From Oerskovia sp042887685 (GTDB lineage Bacteria > Actinomycetota > Actinomycetes > Actinomycetales > Cellulomonadaceae), in the NCBI RefSeq assembly GCF_042887685.1, contig NZ_JBHVOS010000006.1, positions 1 through 64,000 on the forward strand: DNA of 64,000 nucleotides. The letters run 5' to 3'. Both the position numbers and the translations under genes were made by a program. A model generated the notes under the pieces. It did no database searches. It was not told where the DNA came from and saw only the letters and a program-made list of their open reading frames with translations. Below, in pieces: positions 50,279 through 57,728 of the stretch (position 1 is the first letter of the stretch; the number at the start of each line of letters is the position of its first letter).

Positions 50279-51394
50279 GTGACCGAACCCACACGTCCCC
50301 CCGACCCCCGACCCGCCGAGCACGGCACCCCCGAGAAGCCGCGCACGGAGCCGACGCGCTACAAGGAGCTGTGGGTCGAGGGGGCCGACGGGCGCGTCCG
50401 ACCCGTCGACGGGCGCACGGGGCCGACCGGCCCCGTGGACGAGGGCACCCCGGCGCAGGCCGACCAGGAGACCGGGGCCGACCAGGAGACCGGGGCGCGC
50501 TGGTACGAGGTCCGCACGCTCGACGACTTCGTGGAGGCTGCGGAGGCCCTCGGCGTGGGTCTGAGCACGCAGTGGGGGCGCGGGCACCTGCCTGTGCACG
50601 TGCGGCACGTCAAGCACCCCCTGGCGCACGTCGAGCACATCGGCATGGACTGGTTGCTCGTCGTGACCCCGACCGTGGCGTTCTCCGAGGAGGACCGGCA
50701 GGTCAGCACGGGCAGCTTCTGCATCCTCGTCGGCCCGGACGTCGTCGTGACGGTCGAGAAGGGCGCCGGGGGTGTCCACGACCGGATGCGCGAGCACCTG
50801 ACGGGACCGTCGCACGGTCGCGGCAAGGGCGTGCAGCACCTCGCGGGCGAGGCCCTGTTCGCGCTCGTGGCGACCGCCTCCGACGTCGAGCTGGCCCTGG
50901 GCGACGCGGTAGCCGAGGTCGAGAAGATCGTGTTCGAGCCACGGCGGAACGCGGACCCCGTCCTGCCGATCTACGACCTCAAGCGCGAGATCACCGAGGC
51001 GCGGCGGGCGCTGCTGCCCATCACCGCCGAGCTGCCCGAGCTCGTGTCCGGCAGCGCGCGGTCGCGCATCACGTTCGACAAGCGGCTCATGGACCGCCTG
51101 GTCTCGACCGTCGAGCGCATCGACCGGCACCTCGACGCGCACGACGACCTGCTGTCCGACATGCTCTCGGTGCACCTGTCGCAGGTCTCGGTGCGCCAGA
51201 ACGAGGACATGCGCACGATCAGCGCCTGGGCCGCGATCCTCGTGTTCCCCACGATCGTCGGCGGCATCTACGGCATGAACTTCGACGACATCCCCGAGCT
51301 GCACTGGTCGCTCGGCTACCCGATGGCTCTCGCGATCATGGTGGCCGGCTGCTTCGGGCTGTACGGGGCGTTCAAGAAGGTCGGCTGGATGTAG
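50279..51394 (+). CDS. corA: CorA-family magnesium/divalent cation channel
   Basis: 371 residues. Pentameric Mg2+ (or Co2+/Ni2+) channel. A disordered Pro/Glu-rich N-terminus (about 1-75) contains a duplicated hexapeptide (ADQETG twice). A soluble alpha/beta domain and a long helix (DLKREITEARRALLPITAEL...) lead to two C-terminal TM helices: ISAWAAILVFPTIVGGIYGM with the selectivity motif YGMNF, and MALAIMVAGCFGLYGAFKK. It is divergent from mshC and ends 21 bases from convergent uppP with no terminator seen. Confidence 0.93.
   Translation: MTEPTRPPDPRPAEHGTPEKPRTEPTRYKELWVEGADGRVRPVDGRTGPTGPVDEGTPAQADQETGADQETGARWYEVRTLDDFVEAAEALGVGLSTQWGRGHLPVHVRHVKHPLAHVEHIGMDWLLVVTPTVAFSEEDRQVSTGSFCILVGPDVVVTVEKGAGGVHDRMREHLTGPSHGRGKGVQHLAGEALFALVATASDVELALGDAVAEVEKIVFEPRRNADPVLPIYDLKREITEARRALLPITAELPELVSGSARSRITFDKRLMDRLVSTVERIDRHLDAHDDLLSDMLSVHLSQVSVRQNEDMRTISAWAAILVFPTIVGGIYGMNFDDIPELHWSLGYPMALAIMVAGCFGLYGAFKKVGWM
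50459..50494 (+). repeat. Tandem 2 x 18-base repeat in the CorA-type gene
   Basis: GCCGACCAGGAGACCGGG is present twice head to tail and encodes ADQETG twice in the disordered N-terminus. Confidence 0.9.
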
Positions 51395-51415
51395 CGGCCC
51401 GCACGTGCGCGCTGG

Positions 51416-52276
51416 TCAGGCGAGCGGCTGCAGGACGCCGAACGTGAGCAGCAGGACCACGACCCCCGACAGCACGAGCCGGTAGATCACGAACGGCGTG
51501 TAGCTGAACGTCGAGACGATCTTCAGGAACGCGATGATCACGAGGTACCCGACGACGAACGCCACGAGCGTCGCGATCAGCGTGGCCCCGAACCCGGGCG
51601 AGCCGGGCACAGGGTCCGCCGCGACCGACTTCGCGAGCTGGTAGAACCCCGAGCCGAGGACGGCGGGGATCGCGAGCAGGAACGAGTAGCGGGCGGCCGC
51701 CTCGCGCGTGAAGCCCATGAGCAGGCCCGCGGTGATGGTTCCGCCGGACCGGGAGACGCCGGGCACCAGGGCGAGCGCCTGCGCGAGGCCGAACCCGACG
51801 GCCTGGCGCGGGGTCAGCTTGTCGAGCGCCCGCTTCTTGGCCCCGACGCGGTCTGCGAGCCCGAGGAGGAGGCCGAACGCGGCGAGCATGAACGCCGTGA
51901 TGTACAGGTTGCGCAGCGAGGCCTCGATCGCGTCCTGGAACAGCAGCCCGAGGACCACGATCGGGATCGAGCCCAGAGCGATGAACCAGGCCATGGCGGC
52001 GTGGTGGTCGCCCTTGCCCATCCGGGCACGCCAGCCGGTGCCGTTCTCGCCGCGCACCGCACGCCACCAGGCGCGGCAGATCGTCGCGATGTCGCGCCGG
52101 AAGTACAGCAGGACCGCGGTCTCGGTGCCGATCTGGGTGATCGCCGTGAAGGCCGCCCCCGGGTCCGACGAGCCGATCAGCTCACCCACGATGCGCAGGT
52201 GCGCGCTCGAGGAGACGGGCAGGAACTCGGTCAGGCCCTGGACGAGGCCGAGAAGGACGGCTTCCCATGCATTCAC
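51416..52276 (-). CDS. uppP: Undecaprenyl-diphosphatase
   Basis: 286 residues from GTG at 52276. BacA-type membrane phosphatase that recycles undecaprenyl pyrophosphate, the lipid carrier of peptidoglycan; extra copies give bacitracin resistance. Signatures: LGLVQGLTEFLPVSSSAHL (Glu-rich active site) and LALVPGVSRSGGTITAGLL; about eight TM helices. The start VNAWEAVLLGLVQG matches family N-termini, and TATCGT (52284-52289) lies 7 bases before it. An in-frame GTG three codons upstream overlaps that element. Confidence 0.96.
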   Translation of the reverse strand: MNAWEAVLLGLVQGLTEFLPVSSSAHLRIVGELIGSSDPGAAFTAITQIGTETAVLLYFRRDIATICRAWWRAVRGENGTGWRARMGKGDHHAAMAWFIALGSIPIVVLGLLFQDAIEASLRNLYITAFMLAAFGLLLGLADRVGAKKRALDKLTPRQAVGFGLAQALALVPGVSRSGGTITAGLLMGFTREAAARYSFLLAIPAVLGSGFYQLAKSVAADPVPGSPGFGATLIATLVAFVVGYLVIIAFLKIVSTFSYTPFVIYRLVLSGVVVLLLTFGVLQPLA

Positions 52277-52283
52277 GAAGGGC

Positions 52284-52289
52284 ACGATA
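52284..52289 (-). promoter_or_regulatory. -10 of uppP
   Basis: TATCGT 7 bases before the GTG at 52276; leaderless geometry. Confidence 0.45.
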
Positions 52290-52527
52290 CCGGCGCCACG
52301 AGCCCCGGCCCGACCGGACAGGCCGGATCGGGGAAGGCGTCACCGGAGCGTCGCCCGGCGGACGCCGCACGGACCCGCACCGGACACCCGCAGGACACCT
52401 GGGAGGCGCGATCCGCGGGTCACCGACCCTCGCATGCCCGCCCCGACCCCCGCCCGCGCGCCCCAGAGCGACGGACCTCACCCTCCTGACCGCGCCACGT
52501 CTCCGGGCATCGCGCCCTCTTCGCCGG

Positions 52528-52533
52528 TAACCT
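52528..52533 (+). promoter_or_regulatory. -10 of the aldo/keto reductase gene
   Basis: TAACCT 7 bases before the ATG at 52541, no Shine-Dalgarno. Confidence 0.45.
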
Positions 52534-52540
52534 GCCGCGC

Positions 52541-53512
52541 ATGGAACTTCGTCAGCTCGGCCGCACCGGCCTTCGCGTCTCGCCGCTGGGTCTCGGGACC
52601 ATGGCGTGGGGTCGGGACACCGACGAGATCGACGCGGCGGAGCAGCTCCGGGACTTCGTCGACGCCGGCGGCAACCTGGTCGACACCGCCGCCTCGTACG
52701 GCGGCGGTGCGAGCGAGTCGATGATCGGCTCGCTCCTCGCCGCGGGCAAGGTCGACCGCAACGACGTGCTGCTGTGCACCAAGGCCGGGATCCGCACCAC
52801 CGCGGACGGCAACACCGTCGACGCGTCCCGTGGTGCGCTCCTCGACTCGCTCGACGCCTCGCTCGCGCGCCTCGGGACCGACCACGTCGACCTCTTCCTC
52901 GTGCACACCCCGGACCCGCGGACGCCCTTCGACGAGACGCTCTCGGCCCTGCGCCTGGCCGTGACGACCGGGCGCGCCCGCTACGTGGGCCTGTCCAACC
53001 ACCCCGGGTGGGCCGCCGCGCGGGCGGCCGCGACGCTCGACGCGCGCGGCGACGTCGGGCTCAGTGCGGTGGAGCTCGAGTACTCGCTGCTGCAGCGCGG
53101 GATCGAGCGCGACGTGGTGCCCGCCGCGACCGAGATGGGCTTCGGGGTCCTCGCGTGGTCGCCGCTGGGTCGGGGCGTGCTCACGGGCAAGTACCGCAGC
53201 TCGCTGCCCGCGGACTCGCGCGGGGCGTCGTCACACCTGGCCGGGTTCGTCCAGCCCTACCTGGACGGCCCGTCGTCGGGCATCGTCGAGGCCGTCGTGA
53301 CGGCCGCGAACGGCCTGGGGCGCGCACCGCTCGACGTGGCGCTGGCGTGGCTCCTGGAGCGGCCCGGTGTCTCGAGCGCGATCGTCGGCGCCCGGACCCC
53401 GTCGCAGCTGCGGGCCTCGCTCGCGGCGAGCGACCTCGAGCTGCCCGACGCCGTCCACCAGGCGCTCGACGACGTCAGCGCCCTCTCGTTCGGCTACCCC
53501 GAGCGTTGGTAG
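52541..53512 (+). CDS. Aldo/keto reductase
   Basis: 323 residues, NAD(P)H-dependent TIM-barrel oxidoreductase. Catalytic residues appear in order: Asp and Tyr in LVDTAASYGGGASESMIG, Lys in LLCTKAGIRTT, His in LFLVHTPDPRTPFDE. GLSNHPGWAAARAAA and the C-terminal cofactor site SAIVGARTPSQLRASLAA are typical. It resembles the potassium-channel-beta/general stress AKR groups; substrate unknown. It is convergent with the small acidic gene at 53531. Confidence 0.94.
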   Translation: MELRQLGRTGLRVSPLGLGTMAWGRDTDEIDAAEQLRDFVDAGGNLVDTAASYGGGASESMIGSLLAAGKVDRNDVLLCTKAGIRTTADGNTVDASRGALLDSLDASLARLGTDHVDLFLVHTPDPRTPFDETLSALRLAVTTGRARYVGLSNHPGWAAARAAATLDARGDVGLSAVELEYSLLQRGIERDVVPAATEMGFGVLAWSPLGRGVLTGKYRSSLPADSRGASSHLAGFVQPYLDGPSSGIVEAVVTAANGLGRAPLDVALAWLLERPGVSSAIVGARTPSQLRASLAASDLELPDAVHQALDDVSALSFGYPERW

Positions 53513-53530
53513 CGCTCCCCGGACGGGAGG

Positions 53531-53878
53531 TCAGCGGCTGACGCCGTCGTGGAGGTCGACCTCGTCGAACTCCTCGTCGAGCCGGTCGTCGTCCGGGTCG
53601 CCGTCGCTCCCGTCGTCGAGCCGGTCGTCGTCGCTCTCGTCGTCGTCCTCGTCCGAGTCCTCGTCGTCCTCGTCGTCGTCCTCCGCGAGGTAGAACGGCG
53701 TGGCCTCGCCGTGGACCTGCGCGAGCGCCTCGTCGTACACCTCGTAGGCGTCCGCGAGCACGTAGTAGGCGTCGTCGACCGCGGGGTCGTCCTCGCCACG
53801 GCGAGCGGCGACGGCGTTGTAGTGGGCCTCCAGGGCCGCGATGAATCGATCGAGGGCGGCGCGCGGGTCAGCGGTCAT
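53531..53878 (-). CDS. Small acidic conserved protein
   Basis: 115 residues from ATG at 53878. A helical N-terminal half (MTADPRAALDRFIAALEAHY..., DDAYYVLADAYEVYDEALAQ) is followed by a run of almost only Asp/Glu/Ser (about 70-115). Similar actinobacterial proteins are sometimes labelled primosomal proteins without evidence. The acidic tail could mimic DNA or bind cations. TACCGT (53885-53890) lies 6 bases before ATG. Function unknown. Confidence 0.75.
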   Translation of the reverse strand: MTADPRAALDRFIAALEAHYNAVAARRGEDDPAVDDAYYVLADAYEVYDEALAQVHGEATPFYLAEDDDEDDEDSDEDDDESDDDRLDDGSDGDPDDDRLDEEFDEVDLHDGVSR

Positions 53879-53884
53879 ACCCTG

Positions 53885-53890
53885 ACGGTA
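53885..53890 (-). promoter_or_regulatory. -10 of the small acidic protein gene
   Basis: TACCGT exactly 6 bases before the ATG at 53878; the same hexamer and spacing as the M20 gene. Confidence 0.5.
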
Positions 53891-53988
53891 GCCCTGCGAG
53901 AGGCACAATGGCACTCGGAATCCCGGGGCGGGAGAGTGAGGTTCGGCTCACGCTCCCCGACCCACGCACGACACGAGGACGGTGACAG

Positions 53989-54219
53989 ATGGCGAGCACT
54001 CCTCCCCCGCAGCGGGCGGCCCGCGCCGAGGCCGGGAGCCAGTACGAGTACCGCGTGCTCACGATCGACAGGTCCGTGAGCCGCCACGACGCCGTCCGCC
54101 TCCTGACGGACGAGGCGGAGTACGGGCGGTGGGAGCTCGAACGCACCCGCCTGTACGTGGGCGGCGAGCGGCGCGTGTGGCTGCGCCGCAAGATCATGCG
54201 GGTGCGCTCGACGCTCTGA
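53989..54219 (+). CDS. DUF5703-type small protein
   Basis: 76 residues. YEYRVLTIDRSVSRHDAVRL followed by LTDEAEYGRWELERTRLYVG and WLRRKIMRV is the pattern of an actinobacterial family of about 70 residues with a single alpha/beta fold, role unknown. GAGGACGG lies before the ATG. It is convergent with the M20 peptidase. Confidence 0.8.
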   Translation: MASTPPPQRAARAEAGSQYEYRVLTIDRSVSRHDAVRLLTDEAEYGRWELERTRLYVGGERRVWLRRKIMRVRSTL

Positions 54220-54244
54220 GGCGCCGAGCGCACCCGCCGACAGG

Positions 54245-55591
54245 TCAGCAGGTCCGCAGCAGGCGGTCCAGGACGCGCACGCCGAACTTCAGGGACTCGA
54301 CGGGCACGCGCTCGTCGACGCCGTGGAACATCCCGGAGAAGTCGAGGTCCGCGGGGAGCTGGAGCGGGGCGAACCCGTAGCCCGTGATGCCGAGCCGCGC
54401 GAGAGACTTGTTGTCGGTGCCGCCCGAGAGCGTGTAGGGCAGGACCGTCGCGCCGGGGTCCTCGGCGTGCAGGGACGCGATCATGGCGTCGACCAGGTCG
54501 CCCTCGAAGGGGACCTCGAGCGAGATGTCGCGGTGGATGGGCTCGATGCGCACGTGCTCGCCCACGAGCCCCTCGATGACCGCGAAGCCCTCGTCCTCGT
54601 GGCCCGGCAGCAGGCGCACGTCGACCGCGGCCTCGGCCCGGCCGGGGATGACGTTGGCCTTGTAGCCCGCGTCGAGCTGGGTCGGGTTGGACGTGTGGCG
54701 CACGGTCGCCCCGACGAACCGGGAGGCAGGCCCGAGGGCCGCGACGAGCGCGTCGACGCTCGCCTCGTCGCGGGGGTCGTAGGGCAGGTCCGTGAGCTCG
54801 GCGACGCCGCGCAGGAGCGCGTCGACGGTCGGAGTGATCGTGTAGGGCCACTGGTAGGCGCCGATGCGCGCGACCGCGGCCGCGAGGTGCGTCACCGCGT
54901 TGTCGGGGTTGACCTGCGAGCCGTGCCCGGCGCGGCCGTCCGCGACGAGCTTGAGCCAGGCGATGCCCTTCTCGGCGGTCTGGAGCAGGTAGGCGCGCCT
55001 GCCGTCGATGTCCACGGAGAACCCGCCGACCTCGCTGATGGCCTCGGTCGCGCCCTCGAAGATCTCGGGGCGGTGGTCGACGGCCCAGCTCGCGCCGTAC
55101 GTGCCGCCCGCCTCCTCGTCGGCGAAGAACGCGACGACGACGTCACGCGCGGGCCTGCGACCCTCGCGGACCATCTGTCGCACGACCGCGAGGATCATCG
55201 CGTCCATGTCCTTCATGTCGACGGCGCCGCGCCCCCACAGGAGCCCGTCCTTCTCCTCGCCCGCGAACGGGTCGACCGACCAGTCGGAGGCCTGCGCGGG
55301 CACCACGTCGAGGTGGCCGTGCAGGACGAGCGCGGGGCGCGTGGGGTCCTGCCCCGGCAGGCGCACGACGACGCTCGCGCGACCGGGCGCGGACTCGAAC
55401 AGCTCGGGGCTCAGCCCGACCTCGTGGAGCGAGGCCATGACGTACTCCGCGGCCGCTCGCTCGCCGGGTCCCGTCCCGTCCCCGAAGTTCGAGGTGTCGA
55501 TGCGCAGCAGGTCCTGGCAGATGCGCGCGACCTCCTGCTCGGCGGTCGGGTGGGTCTGCGGCGGGTTCGCGGGGTGGGCATGGCTCGTCAT
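54245..55591 (-). CDS. M20/M25/M40-family metallohydrolase
   Basis: 448 residues. Di-zinc peptidase or amidohydrolase. Metal ligands are visible in LVLHGHLDVVPA (His, Asp), GRGAVDMKDMDAM (Asp), FADEEAGGTYGA (catalytic Glu and ligand Glu), and SGGTDNKSLARLG with MFHGVDERVP (last His). A dimerisation domain (about 200-330) contains GRAGHGSQVNPDNAV. It is of the dipeptidase/succinyl-diaminopimelate desuccinylase-like group; exact substrate unclear. TACCGT lies 6 bases before the ATG, setting the start two codons inside a longer frame. Confidence 0.93.
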   Translation of the reverse strand: MTSHAHPANPPQTHPTAEQEVARICQDLLRIDTSNFGDGTGPGERAAAEYVMASLHEVGLSPELFESAPGRASVVVRLPGQDPTRPALVLHGHLDVVPAQASDWSVDPFAGEEKDGLLWGRGAVDMKDMDAMILAVVRQMVREGRRPARDVVVAFFADEEAGGTYGASWAVDHRPEIFEGATEAISEVGGFSVDIDGRRAYLLQTAEKGIAWLKLVADGRAGHGSQVNPDNAVTHLAAAVARIGAYQWPYTITPTVDALLRGVAELTDLPYDPRDEASVDALVAALGPASRFVGATVRHTSNPTQLDAGYKANVIPGRAEAAVDVRLLPGHEDEGFAVIEGLVGEHVRIEPIHRDISLEVPFEGDLVDAMIASLHAEDPGATVLPYTLSGGTDNKSLARLGITGYGFAPLQLPADLDFSGMFHGVDERVPVESLKFGVRVLDRLLRTC

Positions 55592-55597
55592 GGCCAC

Positions 55598-55603
55598 ACG
55601 GTA
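55598..55603 (-). promoter_or_regulatory. -10 of the M20 gene
   Basis: TACCGT exactly 6 bases before the ATG at 55591. Confidence 0.5.
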
Positions 55604-55684
55604 CCCGTTGTCGCGGCACGCTCCGGGGCTTTGCCGGAGTGTCTCGCCCCGTGGGCACCGGTCCGGCCAGGTTGTGGTCAGACC

Positions 55685-57412
55685 TCAGCCGTGGTCGCCG
55701 GTCGCGGTGTGGCCCTGGGCCCCCTGGGCGGGGAGCCGCGGCCCGGTCCCGCCGCGCGGCGCGGCGCCGGTGTGCTCGCCCCCGTGCCCGACGTCGTCGC
55801 TCACCCCGGGCAGCAGGTCCCCCGGGGCGGGACGCCCCGCCGTACCCGCGGCCGCCGAGGGGTCCACGACCACGAACTGCCCCATCATCCCCTGGTCCTC
55901 GTGGCGGAGCAGGTGGCAGTGGAACATGTACGGGCTGTCGGCGTCGGGCGTCGTGCCGAACGTGACCAGGAGTCGCGTGACCTTGCCGGGGCGCACGTAG
56001 ACGGTGTCCTGCCAGCCGCGCAGCTCGAGGGGTGGTGGTGCCCCCGAGACGTCGAGCACCTGGAACTGCGCGTCGTGGACGTGGAAGTTGTGCGGGGTGT
56101 CGTCGAGCCCCGTGACCTCCCAGACCCCGGTCGCCCCGGCGTCGACGACCTCGTCGATGCGGCGCAGGTCCATGTCCTGGCCGTTGATCGACGTCCCGGA
56201 GAGCTCGAAGCGGCGGGTCGCGGTCGCTGCCGACTCGTCCGCGGCGGGGAGGACCCCGAGGGTGGCCGGCACGGCGCCCGACGGCGCCAGCTCGGCCGCG
56301 GCCCGCAGCTCGAGGACGTCGAGCGTGTCGTCGCCACCGGAGAACCGCGCCGTGAACGGGTTCGCGCCGAGCTCCTGCGGGAAGCTGCGCAGCACGGTCC
56401 GCTCCCCCGGCGACATCTCGACCACGACCTCGGCGCGGTCGCCCGGGGAGAGCTGGAGGCGGTCGGTCGTGACCGGCTCGGCGAGGAGACCGCCGTCGGA
56501 ACCGACCACCTGGAGGTCGCGGCCGTCGTCGAACCCGAAGGCGTAGACGCGCGCGTTGGAGCCGTTGAGGATCCGTAGCCGGACCCGTTCGGTCGTGACG
56601 TCGAGATAGGGGTTCGCGGTGCCGTTCACGAGGACCACCGAGCCCCGCACGCCCGTGCTCGACAGGAATGGGTCCGCGTCGTCGAGCCGGCCGTCGGGGT
56701 GGAACTTCTTGTCCTGGACGACGAGCGGGACGTCGTCGACACCGTACTCGTGCGGCAGCGCGTCCTGGACCGCGGCCTCGGGCGACCCGGCGGGCTCGTC
56801 GAGCAGGAAGAGGCCGGCCAGGCCGCGGTACACGTGGTCGGCCGTGCGCCCGTGCAGGTGCGGGTGGTACCAGAGCGTCGCCGCGGGCTGGTCGATCGTC
56901 CAGGTGGGTGACCACGTCCGACCCGGCTCGACCTGCTGGTGCGGGCCGCCGTCCATGACCGCGGGCAGCCTCATGCCGTGCCAGTGCAGCGTGCTGGTCT
57001 CGGTCATCGAGTTGGTCACGTCGACGCGTACCTGCTCACCGCGCGTGGCCCGCAGCGTCGGCCCGAGGAACGAGCCGTTGACACCGAGGGTCGGCGTGAG
57101 ACCGCCCTGGCCGAGGTCCGTCTCGCCCTCCTGCATGTCGAGCGCGAAGACCCGGACGCCGCCCTCGACGGTCGAGGGTGCGAGGGGCGGGACCGCGAGG
57201 GGTCGCGAGAAGTCGACCTCGCCGGCCGTCGAGGTCGCCCCCTTCGAGAAGGCCACGGCGACGCCTCCGGCGATCCCGCCGACCGCCAGGGTCGCGAGCA
57301 CCACGACCACGACGACCCAGCGACGCCGACGGCGGGGAGAGGGCCCGGCGGGACCGTCCCCCTCGGCGGGGGGCGCGGGGGCGACGGTGTCGCCGTCGGA
57401 GGTTGTGGTCAT
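55685..57412 (-). CDS. Membrane-anchored multicopper oxidase
   Basis: 575 residues. An Arg-rich cytosolic start and one TM helix (WVVVVVVLATLAVGGIAGGV, about 32-55) anchor three cupredoxin domains outside the cell. Copper ligands: TLHWHGMRLP, WYHPHLHGRTADH, NFHVHDAQFQV and the type-1 site MFHCHLLRHEDQGMM. The family oxidises Cu(I), phenolics or metals with reduction of O2 to water; the CueO/FtsP-like three-domain layout suggests copper or cell-wall roles. The C-terminal tail holds GHGGEHTG and TGDHG, extra His that may bind metal. Tandem 28-base repeats precede the gene. Confidence 0.94.
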   Translation of the reverse strand: MTTTSDGDTVAPAPPAEGDGPAGPSPRRRRRWVVVVVVLATLAVGGIAGGVAVAFSKGATSTAGEVDFSRPLAVPPLAPSTVEGGVRVFALDMQEGETDLGQGGLTPTLGVNGSFLGPTLRATRGEQVRVDVTNSMTETSTLHWHGMRLPAVMDGGPHQQVEPGRTWSPTWTIDQPAATLWYHPHLHGRTADHVYRGLAGLFLLDEPAGSPEAAVQDALPHEYGVDDVPLVVQDKKFHPDGRLDDADPFLSSTGVRGSVVLVNGTANPYLDVTTERVRLRILNGSNARVYAFGFDDGRDLQVVGSDGGLLAEPVTTDRLQLSPGDRAEVVVEMSPGERTVLRSFPQELGANPFTARFSGGDDTLDVLELRAAAELAPSGAVPATLGVLPAADESAATATRRFELSGTSINGQDMDLRRIDEVVDAGATGVWEVTGLDDTPHNFHVHDAQFQVLDVSGAPPPLELRGWQDTVYVRPGKVTRLLVTFGTTPDADSPYMFHCHLLRHEDQGMMGQFVVVDPSAAAGTAGRPAPGDLLPGVSDDVGHGGEHTGAAPRGGTGPRLPAQGAQGHTATGDHG

Positions 57413-57430
57413 GTCGGTGCGCTGCTCCCA

Positions 57431-57506
57431 AGGTCACTGTCGTGCGGACGCGGGACGGAGGTCACCGTCGTGCGGACGCGGGACGGAGGTCACCGTCGTG
57501 CGGACG
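57431..57506. repeat. Tandem 28-base repeats upstream of the oxidase
   Basis: Copies at 57431-57458, 57459-57486 and a partial at 57487-57506, each starting AGGTCAC(C/T)GTCGTGCGGACG. Only one base differs between the first two. They begin 19 bases before the oxidase start codon. Confidence 0.92.
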
Positions 57507-57621
57507 GCCCGTGCTCCCCGGACCACCGGGGAGGCCCGTCTCCAGGCTAGGGAGGGCTCGCCGTCGGGCACATCGGGGGTGTCCCCCACCCGCCCCTGAA
57601 CCGACCCTGGCCCGGACGGCC

Positions 57622-57657
57622 GGGCGCCGAGGTGGACCTGGTTCCGCCTCGGCGCCC
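57622..57657 (-). terminator. Terminator of the M3 peptidase gene
   Basis: GGGCGCCGAGG pairs perfectly with CCTCGGCGCCC (11 bp, 14-base loop), about 70 bases after the peptidase stop; a second 8-bp hairpin (57656-57679) adjoins it. Confidence 0.6.
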
Positions 57658-57728
57658 GAGCGCGCCCGAGAGCGCTCGGTAGTGCCCGCGAGTGCCCGGC
57701 CGGGCCGAACGGGTGCCGGTGGCCGGAA

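Larger units (their letters stand above)
57413..57728. other. Intergenic region with tandem repeats and hairpins
   Basis: 316 bases between the oxidase start and the M3 peptidase stop. It holds tandem repeats near the oxidase and two adjoining hairpins (57622-57657; 57656-57679) near the peptidase. No gene is seen. Confidence 0.7.

Noticed and set aside
57431..57506. Possible CRISPR array
   Set aside because: The units are contiguous identical 28-mers with no spacers and no cas genes nearby; it is a tandem repeat.
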